NCBI GenBank assembly: GCA_910589415.1
Contig: OU342639.1
Span: 4,348,268-4,412,267, forward strand
From: Malachius bipustulatus
Taxonomy: Eukaryota > Arthropoda > Insecta > Coleoptera > Melyridae
Direction: 5' to 3'
DNA: 64,000 nucleotides
Shown: positions 32,658 through 42,050 of the stretch, piece by piece
How positions within the stretch are numbered: position 1 is the stretch's first letter
Layout of the letters: every line of letters begins with the position of its first letter
Notes under the pieces: generated by a model
The model's input: only the letters and a program-made list of their open reading frames with translations
Databases searched by the model: none
What the model was told of the DNA's origin: nothing
Program-made: the position numbers and the translations under genes

Positions 32658-32825
32658 CTATTAATCATTGCATCCATCCACGGATCTACGATATGAGGAT
32701 ATCTTTGCAGCAAATCTATTCGACGTATTATTGTAATTTTAACAAGAGGGAACTTCGATTCCTCCAGAAGTGTGAGAAGTACTTTCAGATGATCATCACA
32801 AAATTCACTTGATATCATCATGTAC
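32658..32825 (-). CDS. NCAPD2: CAP-D2 exon 11 of window
   Basis: Residues 952-1007: FCDDHLKVLLTLLEESKFPL, RRIDLLQRYPHIVDPWMDAM. The FCD..L..L...LE.S..P and FP.LVDPW motifs are characteristic of the CAP-D2 C-terminal HEAT domain. Phase 2 in and phase 2 out, donor GTAAGA. Confidence 0.93.
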
Positions 32826-32929
32826 CTATAAAGTAATCTCATTTAATAACATAACCTATTTCCTCTCAGAAGAAGCAGAACCAATGATGCGATAACATCA
32901 TGCAGTCACATATTATGAAAACAAAATTG

Positions 32930-33115
32930 ACATTAGGCGAGCGGACGGTAGCTCGACGGGTTAGAGTGCAGACTACTAAGCCGTTGGAGACTGCCACTGT
33001 CTGGGTTCGAATCCCAGTCTTGCCATTTGTAATAAAAATGTGTCTGTGGCTGAATGAGCTATTTCTCGAAGCCAAATTACCAGAGTGGTAATATCTTTTA
33101 GTTCGATGCTTTTTT
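32930..33115 (+). mobile_element. tRNA-derived SINE (plus orientation)
   Basis: The head reads GGCGAGCGGACGGTAGCTCG with an A-box (TAGCTCGACGGG) and B box (GGTTCGAATCCC), ending TTGCCA, as in a tRNA gene with a damaged acceptor and anticodon arm. The body GTGTCTGTGGCTGAATGAG, CTCGAAGCCAAATTACCAGAG matches the SINE at 27430-27690. It ends in a T-rich stretch near 33110. It lies 30 bp from CAP-D2 exon 10. Confidence 0.75.
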
Positions 33116-33144
33116 TTTAATTGACAATAATAATTATTACTTAC

Positions 33145-33341
33145 TGAAGTAGTGATACAACTGCATTATCCTGAATAACCTCTTCGTTGTACCGATTCGG
33201 TCGCTGACAGATGTTGACAACAATGCGAGCGAGTTTACTCAGGCCACCCGAACCGGTCACTGTGTCCTTTTCCAATATGTTAAGGATGAACTCAGCGTCT
33301 TCATCTTCGACCAGGGCACCTTTTATTTCGAACTCTTCGTT
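33145..33341 (-). CDS. NCAPD2: CAP-D2 exon 10 of window
   Basis: Residues 887-951: NEEFEIKGALVEDEDAEFIL, GGLSKLARIVVNICQRPNRY. This is the conserved acidic-to-HEAT transition of CAP-D2 (compare E.GLVGA..DD.EAE in vertebrates). Acceptor TATCCAG, donor GTAAGT, phase 0 in and phase 2 out. Confidence 0.92.
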
Positions 33342-33406
33342 CTGGATAAATTATAAAGTTCATTATTAGAAAATTATTAAGACACGAGTAATAAATTCAG
33401 ACATAC

Positions 33407-33703
33407 CGATGTCTGAATTGGTAAAGATTCCCCACTTATGCTTGATCCTTCACTTGCAGAGTGACGATATTTCTTGATGATTGGCTTATTATCGCGTTTG
33501 ATTTTTCTTCTCTTCAAATCTCTGTAGTCTTCATGTCCTAAAACTTTCGTCTGCCACAGAGATATTGCACGAAGCAACACACAAATCCTGGTCAAAACAA
33601 ACATCTGAACTTCCCGTTCTCCATTCTCTGTGACATAAGCAGCCACTGCCGCTATTACCGTCGTCATTATTTCTTCACATAGTTTTTCAGGTTTTGAACT
33701 TGT
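33407..33703 (-). CDS. NCAPD2: CAP-D2 exon 9 of window
   Basis: Residues 788-886: KPEKLCEEIMTTVIAAVAAY, QMFVLTRICVLLRAISLWQ, then a basic, serine-rich linker (DLKRRKIKRDN, YRHSASEGSSISGES). In other species this position also holds a variable basic linker before the EEELG..GA block. Acceptor CTCAAG, donor GTATGT, 99 codons, phase 0. Confidence 0.9.
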
Positions 33704-33756
33704 CTTGAGGGAAAAAAGCAACAGAGAATTCACATTAAAAAAGTATCGCCCATATA

Positions 33757-34110
33757 CCGAGTGTAACATAAGTACTGCGAAAGATTTCAGGGGGTGATTC
33801 CTGAGATCATTTCAAGAAAAAAAGTTGATATGAACATGGGTCGGAAAATGATTAAAAGTTGGGGTAATTTTTACCCCACACCCCTCAGATTTAACCCACC
33901 CTTGGTGAAAATTTCAAAGTGATCTACAGTCTATCTTATTACTCTCATTAGGCATAAAAACATTGATGGATGGGTAAATTTCGGCATCTTATGTTGAACG
34001 GTTTCGGCGATAATAAATAAAAACCTTCGTCAGGGTCCCAACTTTAAGGGGCTATCTTTCGATCAATCGCAAGGGCCTGAAATCTTTCGCAGTATTTATG
34101 TTACACCTGG
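33757..34110. mobile_element. MITE, 354 bp, TA-flanked
   Basis: Left end CCGAGTGTAACATAAGTACT, right end TATTTATGTTACACCTGG, with inner match TGCGAAAGATTTCAGG / CCTGAAATCTTTCGCA. Flanking TA on both sides. No ORF. It has an internal near-palindrome GGGGTAATTTTTACCCC (about 33862). Confidence 0.85.
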
Positions 34111-34299
34111 TATAACAGAATTCTTCAGGAAAATATTAATATTAGGTATTAAAATATTATGAACATTTATATGAACACTCTTAACCTCAATGATGACTCC
34201 CAGGTTGTAAATGTGAATGCGGGATTATATTTAATTATAGTAATTATTAAATACAAGACAACAAGCATAAAAACCGGCAACACTAAGCAGAGCAGGGAG

Positions 34300-35560
34300 T
34301 TGAAGAACTTGATCTCCCAACTTTCTACAATGACCTAAACAATGAATCGTGGGTGGAGATTGAAAAAATGGCAGACCTTATGAGCACCCTGCACCTAATT
34401 GAACTCGTAAAAAAGGCATTCAGAAGTTATAAGAGAACTAAAAAAAATCCAGCTGAGAAATTATGCATTAGCGGCCATCTATTTCAGACACACAAGTTCA
34501 TTTTTGAGACACTGTATCCTGGAAATGGACCAACTATCCTCATACTACTGGAATCAACAAAGGCTTTGCGATGTGCTACCGGGCAAATTACAACACGTTG
34601 GTGCTGGTGAAAAATGGCCCTGCGGGTTTGAAACTTACCTTCAAAATGAATGTGGGATAATGAAAACAGTACTGAACAGTGTTCCACACGGAAGCATTCT
34701 GGGCCCTCTGCTGTTCATGACTTATGCTGATGACACACAAACTTATACAAGTTGCAAATTAAACTAAAATAAGGAATTGACGGAAAACTTTAATAGACAG
34801 TGTCAGCCAAAAAGTTTGCACCATATTAAAAAAATAAAATTTCCATCTTTTTTGAAAATTTTTTGTCATAACTTTGTGCTTTTCAAAGGAATTTTTTCTG
34901 GCCACCTCATAAAAAAAATTATTTCATAATGTAACGTTACATTAGTGTGATATCTAACGAATTTTGGTCAAATTTCCAGCAAAACACTTTTGGTTTTCGA
35001 AATATCATGTTTTTTGTAATTTTGAAGTTTAGAAATAAACGACATTTACTATGGAACTAAACTTCCCACCAGGGATCTCAGTGTACTCAAATTTAATCTT
35101 TCGGAAAGCACAAACATGTGACAAAAAAAAATTCAAAATAGTTGCAAAACAAAAAATTTTCCCATATGATCCGAACTTTTTGGCAGGCGCTAAAGATATG
35201 AAAAACTTTGCACGTAACTGCTTGAAGGTCGACCCCGGCTGTTGTTTTTGGTCACATACAGTGCTCGACGACGACAATTTTATGAACAGTCATAGATTAC
35301 TTTATCGATCCTGGATAAACACCGATCCTGGATAACACCAACACCACAATGGAAAAAAGTGAAAGTGCAAAGAACCTGGGGGTATTTTTCGATAGTAGCC
35401 TGGCATTTAGTGCTCATCGAAACCTAAATGCCTTTACCACCTAAAAGATATTTGATATAAAAACACGAAATTACAACTCGTTGAGAAAATCTGGTACTCA
35501 ATTTGGATGCTAGAAGAGACCTGCACTACCATTGTCAAACGCATAAAATCGTTTTACCGA
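34300..35560 (+). mobile_element. Degraded non-LTR reverse transcriptase fragment, split by a MITE
   Basis: Recognisable pieces are NSVPHGSILGPLLF and YADDTQTYTSCKL (34680-34765), then after a MITE SAKNLGVFFDSSLAFSAH (35355-35410). They are the RT catalytic region and thumb of a CR1/Jockey-type element, out of frame with each other. Earlier sequence (34330-34610) is too decayed to assign. Confidence 0.65.
34796..35190. mobile_element. MITE inside the degraded RT fragment
   Basis: Imperfect inverted arms: CAGCCAAAAAGTTTGCACCA mirrors a right end reading ...GAACTTTTTGGCAGGCGC; inner blocks TTTGTGCTTTTCAAAG and CGGAAAGCACAAACA also mirror. TA is present at both edges. No ORF. Confidence 0.65.
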
Positions 35561-35698
35561 AACAACCATTTTTCGAAGTTCCTGTCACAATGTAAACAAA
35601 CACAGACACACACACACATCAGATGAACTCTCCATACCAAAACACAATGCAGAAAAATTATTATTACTATTATTAAAGAAATATTGCCATAAACCTAC

Positions 35699-35938
35699 CC
35701 TGTAAATCAAATCAATTGCAGATACTATTACTTTTGAAAAATGCATTTTTGACACAAAAAATTCTTCCGCGAGGAAACGCAGCAAGTTCGTAAAAATTGG
35801 ATCCTTGTTCACAATCTTGAATGCGAGACTTTTCATGCCCACTTTTCGGATCCCCGCAACTTGAAGGAAATCGAAACACGCGGACATGAACAAAGCGTCC
35901 TCTACTGCCCTTTGTGAAAATGCTTCGTCTGCCACAAC
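35699..35938 (-). CDS. NCAPD2: CAP-D2 exon 8 of window
   Basis: Residues 708-787: VADEAFSQRAVEDALFMSAC, PIFTNLLRFLAEEFF, VIVSAIDLIYR. Acceptor TTTTTTTCAG, donor GTAGGT, exactly 80 codons, phase 0 on both sides. Upstream intron is 9.2 kb (35939-45102), nearly all MITEs and retrotransposon pieces. Confidence 0.88.
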
Positions 35939-36055
35939 CTGAAAAAAAAACACATTTACACAAACCGAAAAATTTATTCATTTATTTCATATATTTATTT
36001 ATTTACTGTCAACAGGCACAACCCTTTCTTTATTCATTGAGGAATATATTATATA

Positions 36056-36923
36056 CAGGGTGTCCCAGCTTATTCGAAGCGGTCCTGTAGGCCAAACGAT
36101 GGGACTTTTTCAAAAAACTTTTTGAAAATTCAAGTACAGAATCACAATGGCCATAATTTAAAATTATTGTGGAGTATACAGGGTGTCCCATATGACAGTG
36201 GCATATCAAAGTTATGTTTTTTTAAATGGAATGCTCCTATGTTATTGCATTTTTAGATTGTCTGAGAAGAGAAAATAAGATTGGCTTTCACAGTTGGTGT
36301 TTAAATTCAGAAGTTTTTGAGTTATAAACAAGTGAAAATCGTCATTTTTGAAGTTCAATGCCCTGTACAACGAAAACGGCTAAAGATAGAGAAAAATGGC
36401 TTACATGTCCATATTTTACTTTTTCATGTACTATCCTATGATGTAGATGAAATGTTTATACAGGGTGATAAAAAATTTGAAAAAATCTGAGATTACTCCA
36501 CGCGTCGCCAAAAGAAAAAATCAAAGAAAGTACAAATGTTTCTATACCATAGGATAGTACATAAAAAGTTAAAATAGGGACATGTAAGCCGTTTTTCTCT
36601 ACCTTGAACCGTTTTCGTTGTGCAGGGCCTTGAACTCGAAAAATGACGATTTTCACTTGTTTATAACTCTAAAACTTCTGAATTTAAACACCTACTGTAA
36701 AAGCCAATCTTATTTTCTTTTTTCAGACAATCTAAAAATGCAATAACATAGGAGCTTTCCATTTAAAAAAACATAACTTTGATATGTCACTGTCATATGG
36801 GACACTCCAAAATAATTTTAAATTATGGCCATTGTGATTCTGTACTTGAATTTTCAAAAAGTTTTTCGAAAAAGTCCATCGTTTGGCTTACAGAGACCGC
36901 TTCGAATAAGCTGGGACACCCTG
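36056..36923. mobile_element. Palindromic MITE, 868 bp
   Basis: TA-flanked CAGGGTGTCCCAGCTTATTC and exact mirror. Arms of about 400 bp match nearly throughout. About 120 bp inside, the left arm has an inner terminal-like CAGGGTGTCCCATATGAC; the right arm mirrors TGTCCCATATGAC but lacks CAGGG, so one arm has a 9-bp indel. Its inner part is related to the MITE at 56625-57474. Confidence 0.9.
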
Positions 36924-36990
36924 TATATATTTATATAACACTGATGTTAGTAATGGGTTATAGGTCAATGAGAAGTAAGACTCTTTTCTC

Positions 36991-37035
36991 TGGCCAAGCT
37001 TTCGGAAATATTTTATTCCTTCTTCAGGGCAACTA
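36991..37035 (-). ncRNA. Hammerhead-like motif, left arm of palindrome
   Basis: Minus strand: GCC, CTGAAGA, a GGAA...TTCC stem-loop, GAA, AGCT, T, GGC. The core residues and order fit a hammerhead with a vestigial stem III (palindromic AGCT), which could act only as a dimer. One mismatch in stem II compared with the right-arm copy. Confidence 0.4.
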
Positions 37036-37496
37036 CAAGATCAAAAAACTACAGTTATAATAATATGTTACATCACTATTTTACAAGTAAGTACTTACGA
37101 AATTTGAGGTTAACTCTTATAGTTCTTAAGTAAATTGAATTAAAATGAATGAGACTACACATTGTTAGACTAATAAAAACACTTTTAAAACTAACTACAC
37201 ATTTACAGGTCAATTAAAATTACATATCTTAACAATTAAATTAGCTACTAGAAACGAGTCCCCGAGATCGAGATCTAGTAGCTAATTTAATTGTTAAGAT
37301 ATGTAATTTTAATTGACCTGTAAAAGTGTAGTTAGTTTTAAAAGTGTTTTTATTAGTCTAACAATGTGTAGTTCTCATTCATTTTAATTCAATTTACTTA
37401 AGAACTATAAGAGTTAACCTCAAATTTCGTAAGTACTTACTTGTAAAATAGTGATGTAACATATTATTATAACAACTGTAGTTTTTTGATCTTGTA

Positions 37497-37543
37497 GTTG
37501 CCCTGAAGAAGGAATAAAATAATTCCGAAAGCTTGGCCAGAGA
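37497..37543 (+). ncRNA. Hammerhead-like motif, right arm of palindrome
   Basis: Plus strand: GTTGCC, CTGAAGA, stem II GGAAT/ATTCC around AAAATA, GAA, AGCT, T, GGCC. Stem II is fully paired here. Stem III is reduced to AGCT, which would favour an intermolecular dimer. Activity is not shown. Confidence 0.45.
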
Positions 37544-37686
37544 AAAGAGTCTTACTTCTCATTGACCTATAACCCATTACTAACATCAGTGTTGTGTTCT
37601 AGCGAAGGTCATTACTTCCCAAAGGGTGTATATTTATATATATATCTTTAAAGAAGTAACACTGTTACTACGTGATTGACGTGTCT

Positions 37687-37730
37687 AAATTGTAACGGGA
37701 TAAACAGAACTGTTTATCCCGTTACAATTT
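37687..37730. repeat. Perfect 21-bp-arm hairpin
   Basis: The arm AAATTGTAACGGGATAAACA (plus G) is followed by a 2-base AA loop and its exact complement. No mismatch in 42 bases, in contrast with the diverged palindromes nearby; it is flanked by AT dinucleotide runs (37630-37650 and 37731-37742). Confidence 0.9.
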
Positions 37731-37749
37731 ATATATATATATGTATATA

Positions 37750-38591
37750 CAGGGTGTCTCTAAAAGGTACCACCAACGTTCTACCACAGATTCCCGAGGA
37801 AAAAATATGCCGATTTAACCGAACTTATCCATGTCCAAAGTTGTACCCTTTTCAAGATACAGCCCTTAAAAGGGGGTCAACTAAATACTCATTTTCCAGA
37901 ATAAGTCAAAAATGGTTTAAACGAGAAACTTCAAAATTTCACCACCTACTACCTACTATTGTTAAGACCAATTACTGAACTTTTTGCGCCCTTATAAAAA
38001 TTTTGTATCTTGCATGGTTTCCCCGTCATTAATTTTCAATGATACACCCACAATGCTGAAAACGTATTTGAAAAATGTAATTTTTACTTAAAATTAATTA
38101 AATTTTATTTCACAAAAATGACTTTAAATATCAGGATAAATCTTATCGGTTGTTTGATTCTGCTTATCATTGTACGCAATCTAATTTGAATATTTGCAAG
38201 ATACAAAATTTTTATAGGGGCGCAAAAAGTTCAGTAATACTTCAACCTTTAGATAAAAAATACAAAATTAATCAGTGGCGTGCGGATAAAAAAGTTCTGG
38301 GGTCAAACGTGAGACGCGACATCAAAAATAGGAACACCCTGTACGTCAATGTTTGTAAGACTACGTCAGTTTATTGGTCTTAACAATAGTAGTAGGTGGT
38401 GAAATTTTGAAGTTTCTCGTTTAAACCATTTTTGACTTATTCTGGAAAATGAGTATTTAGTTGACCCCCTTTTAAGGGCTGTATCTTGAAAAGGGTACAA
38501 CTTTGGACATGGATAAGTTCGGTTAAATCGGCATATTTTTTCCTCGGGAATCTGTGGTAGAACGTTGGTGGTACCTTTTAGAGACACCCTG
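37750..38591. mobile_element. Palindromic MITE, 842 bp
   Basis: TA-flanked CAGGGTGTCTCTAAAAGGTA and exact mirror. The outer 230 bp of each arm are nearly identical (GTACCCTTTTCAAGATACAG and mirror); the middle is less symmetric but includes CAAGATACAAAATTTTTATA mirrored. No transposase. Confidence 0.9.
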
Positions 38592-38595
38592 TATA

Positions 38596-38616
38596 TGTGT
38601 GTGTGTGTGTGTGTGT
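38596..38616 (+). repeat. (TG)n microsatellite
   Basis: About ten TG units directly abutting the right end of the MITE at 37750-38591. Confidence 0.9.
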
Positions 38617-38867
38617 AACTACGAAGGCGTAGAAGCCCCACACCAGTTTTATTTTTTTAAATTCCGAGTTAAAACTCGGAATTCAGAGTTCAAACTAAGA
38701 ATTCTGAGTAGGGTTGGGCCTAGCAAATGTGCCATGCGTGCCCGCACGCAGGCGGAAAGTTCATAGGGACGGCGGGCGGAAGCAAAAATACAATCATAAT
38801 TCATAGCAATAATAAAAAAAAATCAAAATATCATGAATTAGTTATTGTATAGCCGAGTAAGCGGGGT

Positions 38868-38985
38868 GGAGCGTGAAGCATCCTGGGCATTTTTCCACAA
38901 TATACAGATAAGAGCCTTTCTAACCACAGGGTTAATAGGGCTGTAGCCCAGGGGCTCAGCCTTTCGGAGCGCAATGTTTTATTGA
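38868..38985 (+). repeat. Dispersed repeat, second copy of 30325-30450
   Basis: Shares TTTCTAACCACAGGGTTAAT and AGGGCTGTAGCCCAGG with the copy at 30 kb. Sequence to the right (38986-39553) is AT-rich then mixed; I see no gene or element ends there. Just upstream (38655-38705) there is a small mirror-like cluster of ACTCGGAATTC phrases. Confidence 0.55.
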
Positions 38986-39553
38986 AGTAATTTTGCTTCT
39001 TATTCTTATTCTGTTATTATTTTTTTGTTATTTTATTAGTCATTTAGTTATTAGTTTTCACATCCGAGTAAATTTTTAATTAGTGGAAAATTGTGTGACT
39101 TTGAACATTCAAAATAATTTCGCCTGCAGCGCATTTTCTTTGGAGTCTTACAAACATTACCTTTATAGTATTAAGTTCAGAATCCATACTGCACTAACTT
39201 TGTAATCCATCAATAGTCACTGGCTTGTTCCCGGCGTTACATCCTATGTATTTTCTTATGAAAAAGGGTGCATTATTTTCAGTCACCCTTGGACACCGAA
39301 TATCTTAGGACAACTCTGGCCTGTATGGACAACCGCGGAACGCCGAACCCGATTCACTTGTTTTATAATAAAAGTAGGTAACGAAGGCTTTGGCCTTATC
39401 GAGACCAGATGTTGGCTCTGGATCTAACGTAACTCCATTCAACTCTAAGGGTGTTTCACCAGCAGACCGACAAAGCTTAAGGGTAGGTGTAGTTTTCAAG
39501 GCGATTCAGGATCTCGTTTTGAAATTTTTCCGAGGCCCTTCGTTTCGATGTTA

Positions 39554-39710
39554 CAGGGTGATTCATGCATTTTACTGAAATGATGAGCAGTATCTTTTGA
39601 TATGCTCTAACAATGACACTTAATACCTCGTATTTTTCGCTGATTCGAAAACTGCAGGGTCGTACCTAATTTTTCAGGTCTCTATCGATTTTGTCAAAAA
39701 ATTCACCCTG
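39554..39710. mobile_element. Short MITE, 157 bp
   Basis: TA-flanked CAGGGTGATT and AATTCACCCTG ends. Only the terminal 10-11 bp are mirrored, unlike the long palindromes. The following 39711-40318 shows no recognisable gene or repeat. Confidence 0.65.
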
Positions 39711-40318
39711 TATGCATTTTCTTCAAAGTTTAGTACCATTTTCTAAAACTACATGAAAAATGCTACAATTGCGGTAAAAAAAACTTGGCACCATTTAATG
39801 AATCGAGAAGAAAATAAAAATTATGCACTACGGGAGGGGAAAGGGACAACAGTGCTCGTGTCCATGTCAATGGCACTGCAACAGAGTACCTAGTACTTAC
39901 TCAACAAGAGTTCGAGAAAAACCACGGTCCAATGTGCACCTGTACGAGAACCGAGCGAACCCCCGTCGCATCCTGCATCGCGACGGTATGGCCGCGATAG
40001 CGGAATAAAAGCTCTTAGCTGGCTACATGGGATGTTATGGGTGCATAATTCTTATCCTATAAGTTATACCCTATAAATTGCTCCCCAAATTAGTTCCACT
40101 GGTCCTTTGAATCTTCTAAACTAATTAACTTAAAAAACGCATGACTTATTATGCAAATAGAATAAATGAGTTCTTGAAAGTATAGTCCAAATCTAAATAA
40201 TCAGCTGTTCTCTTTTATTTACACATACACAGCCACCACTAATGCCACAAATCACTTTATGTCTTCCACTTCCAATAATTACAACTGACTGACTAGAGTG
40301 CCGACAGCTCTTATTATA

Positions 40319-40957
40319 CCGGGTGTCCCAACACTAGTGTCCACCCCCTAAATCGAGCTTAATTTTAAAGATAAAAAATTGAAACTTTGAGGATTTGTCT
40401 ACTTGATATAGGACCACGGAATGGCATAATCAGTTTAATTAAAAAAAATTTAGTTCGGGCGCCAGCGATAAAAAACTGTAAGATGGTGGTAAATTGTCGA
40501 AAAAAAAAATTGATTTTTTTTCAATACATACGTAGAAATCGATTATTAAAATCAATATCGCTTGAAAGAAATGTGAAAAAACTAATTATAAGGCTTTAAT
40601 AAAATAAAATATAATTATAACGCAATGACAGGTAGACAATATAATCTGAACAATATAATCAATATAATCTGAAAACGGTAGGTGCAATAAGTTTTATGAC
40701 AAAGTAAATAAGGCCCAAATAAATAGAAGGACGGGTCTTGCTGGGCTAGCCGGCACAATGAACCTGCACTGAACAGTGTCGTAGTATGGACTCATGAAAA
40801 AGGTGATTAATAAAAATATATTAAAAATGTTTTTTAATGAAACTAATTATGCCATTCCGTGGTCCTATATCAAGTACACAAATCCTCAAAGTTTCAATTT
40901 TTTATCTTTAAAATTAAGCTCGATTTAGGGGGTGGACACTAGTGTTGGGACACCCGG
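40319..40957. mobile_element. Palindromic MITE, 639 bp
   Basis: TA-flanked CCGGGTGTCCCAACACTAGT and exact mirror. Arms of about 130 bp match nearly perfectly (ATATAGGACCACGGAATGGC mirrored near 40850); the centre is AT-rich. No ORF. Confidence 0.9.
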
Positions 40958-41004
40958 TATACCCGTTGGCCGAAGGTCTACAAATGTCTGATAGTTCTAG
41001 GCAA

Positions 41005-41435
41005 TCTCGAACATGCGTAAAACGCAGAACCATTCTGGTATTTAGTAGACTCTCTTGCACTGGCCTGGCGTTGTGTCACTCCTGTCATGTCAGCTGAGAA
41101 CCGTCTCGAATTGAATTGCCGAGTAATCACAACAATAATTGTAGAAGGTAAAGATAAACAAAAACAAATACGAATTACGAATCCAGAATACTTCGCTAAT
41201 GCTCCCTTGTTATAATATTATAACGACAAATAACCCACCTTCGCGAACAATTGCAGATACGTATTTGTTTACTTCCTCATTTTTTATGATAGCTCACTCA
41301 GCCAGACATGGAAATGACACTTTCGCGACAATTCTAGTTATATGACAGGCATGACACATTTACGGCCAATGTGACCAGTTCTACTAAATACCAGAATGGT
41401 TCCGCATTTTCCGAGAGCGTGTCTACTGACACGCC
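41005..41435. repeat. Foldback element with diverged arms
   Basis: Arms 41012-41112 and 41330-41435 share GAACCATTCTGGTATTTAGT and mirror, TGTCAT/ATGACA blocks and AATTGTCGCGA-like sequence. Spacer is about 215 bp. Ends not resolved. Confidence 0.65.
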
Positions 41436-42050
41436 GGAGGCTTCGACGGCGCGCCATGGAACTATATAAGAACCACAGTGGCCGGAGACGAGTCAGTAGT
41501 AACTTGGATGTGAATGTGAAAGCTGAAGTATCACAGAGAAAGGAAGACACAGAGTAGTCAGTAGTAGTATTTAGTGACAGTGAAGTGTGAAGTAGAAAAC
41601 AGAGTGAAGTATACTGCCGTGTTAACCGTAAACGCCGTAAGTGACAATTTTCTCATTTTCGGCTTATTGGATGTTCTGATGGGACTTTCTATTCTCTATC
41701 TATTACCATAAGCGAAAACGCCGTATCTCCATCCTAACAGCTATAAATCGCTAATTTAGTTCGCCGTATTTGCAGGTTTCATCAGTTCTCTAGAGCATTT
41801 TACCGTATGTTCATTTTATTAGGGAAGTTTGCCGTATCTGTAAGCATAATATGCAGATACGGCATAAATGTTAAATAAATTTAATACGTATATGAGTAAT
41901 CCTGATCGAAAATGCCGTATCTAGAAAATAACCAAGTAAGATACGTAGTTTGTTTTATTTATTTCAAAGAATAATAATAAAAGTAATAATAATACAATAA
42001 TAATTGTTTTACCGAAAGTACTTAGGTACTTTAATAACGTTAGAAAAATA

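Larger units (their letters stand above)
36937..37593. repeat. 657-bp near-perfect palindrome with hammerhead-like motifs in both arms
   Basis: Arms of about 310 bp (36937-37250 and 37276-37593) are almost identical reverse complements, with only scattered differences; the centre is 25 bp of unmatched sequence with GATCGAGATC. Each arm holds the CTGAAGAAGG ... CCGAAAGCTTGGCC motif. Both copies are probably one element in head-to-head or tail-to-tail arrangement, as seen for Penelope-type insertions. No ORF. Confidence 0.8.

Noticed and set aside
32935..33025. Functional tRNA gene
   Set aside because: A and B boxes are present, but arms do not pair properly and the sequence continues into a body shared with other SINE copies.
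36056..38591. Small ORFs in both orientations repeated across MITEs (for example 37676-37978 and 38366-38641)
   Set aside because: They are the same palindrome arm read from either side; identical peptides on both strands come from the mirror structure, not from genes.
39305..40008. Several 60-65 codon ORFs in a slightly GC-richer stretch
   Set aside because: No recognisable motif, no splice context with CAP-D2, and both strands are equally open; probably chance.
41450..41613. Alternative promoter for CAP-D2
   Set aside because: The TATA box is on the plus strand, antisense to the gene, and the surroundings fit an LTR fragment better.
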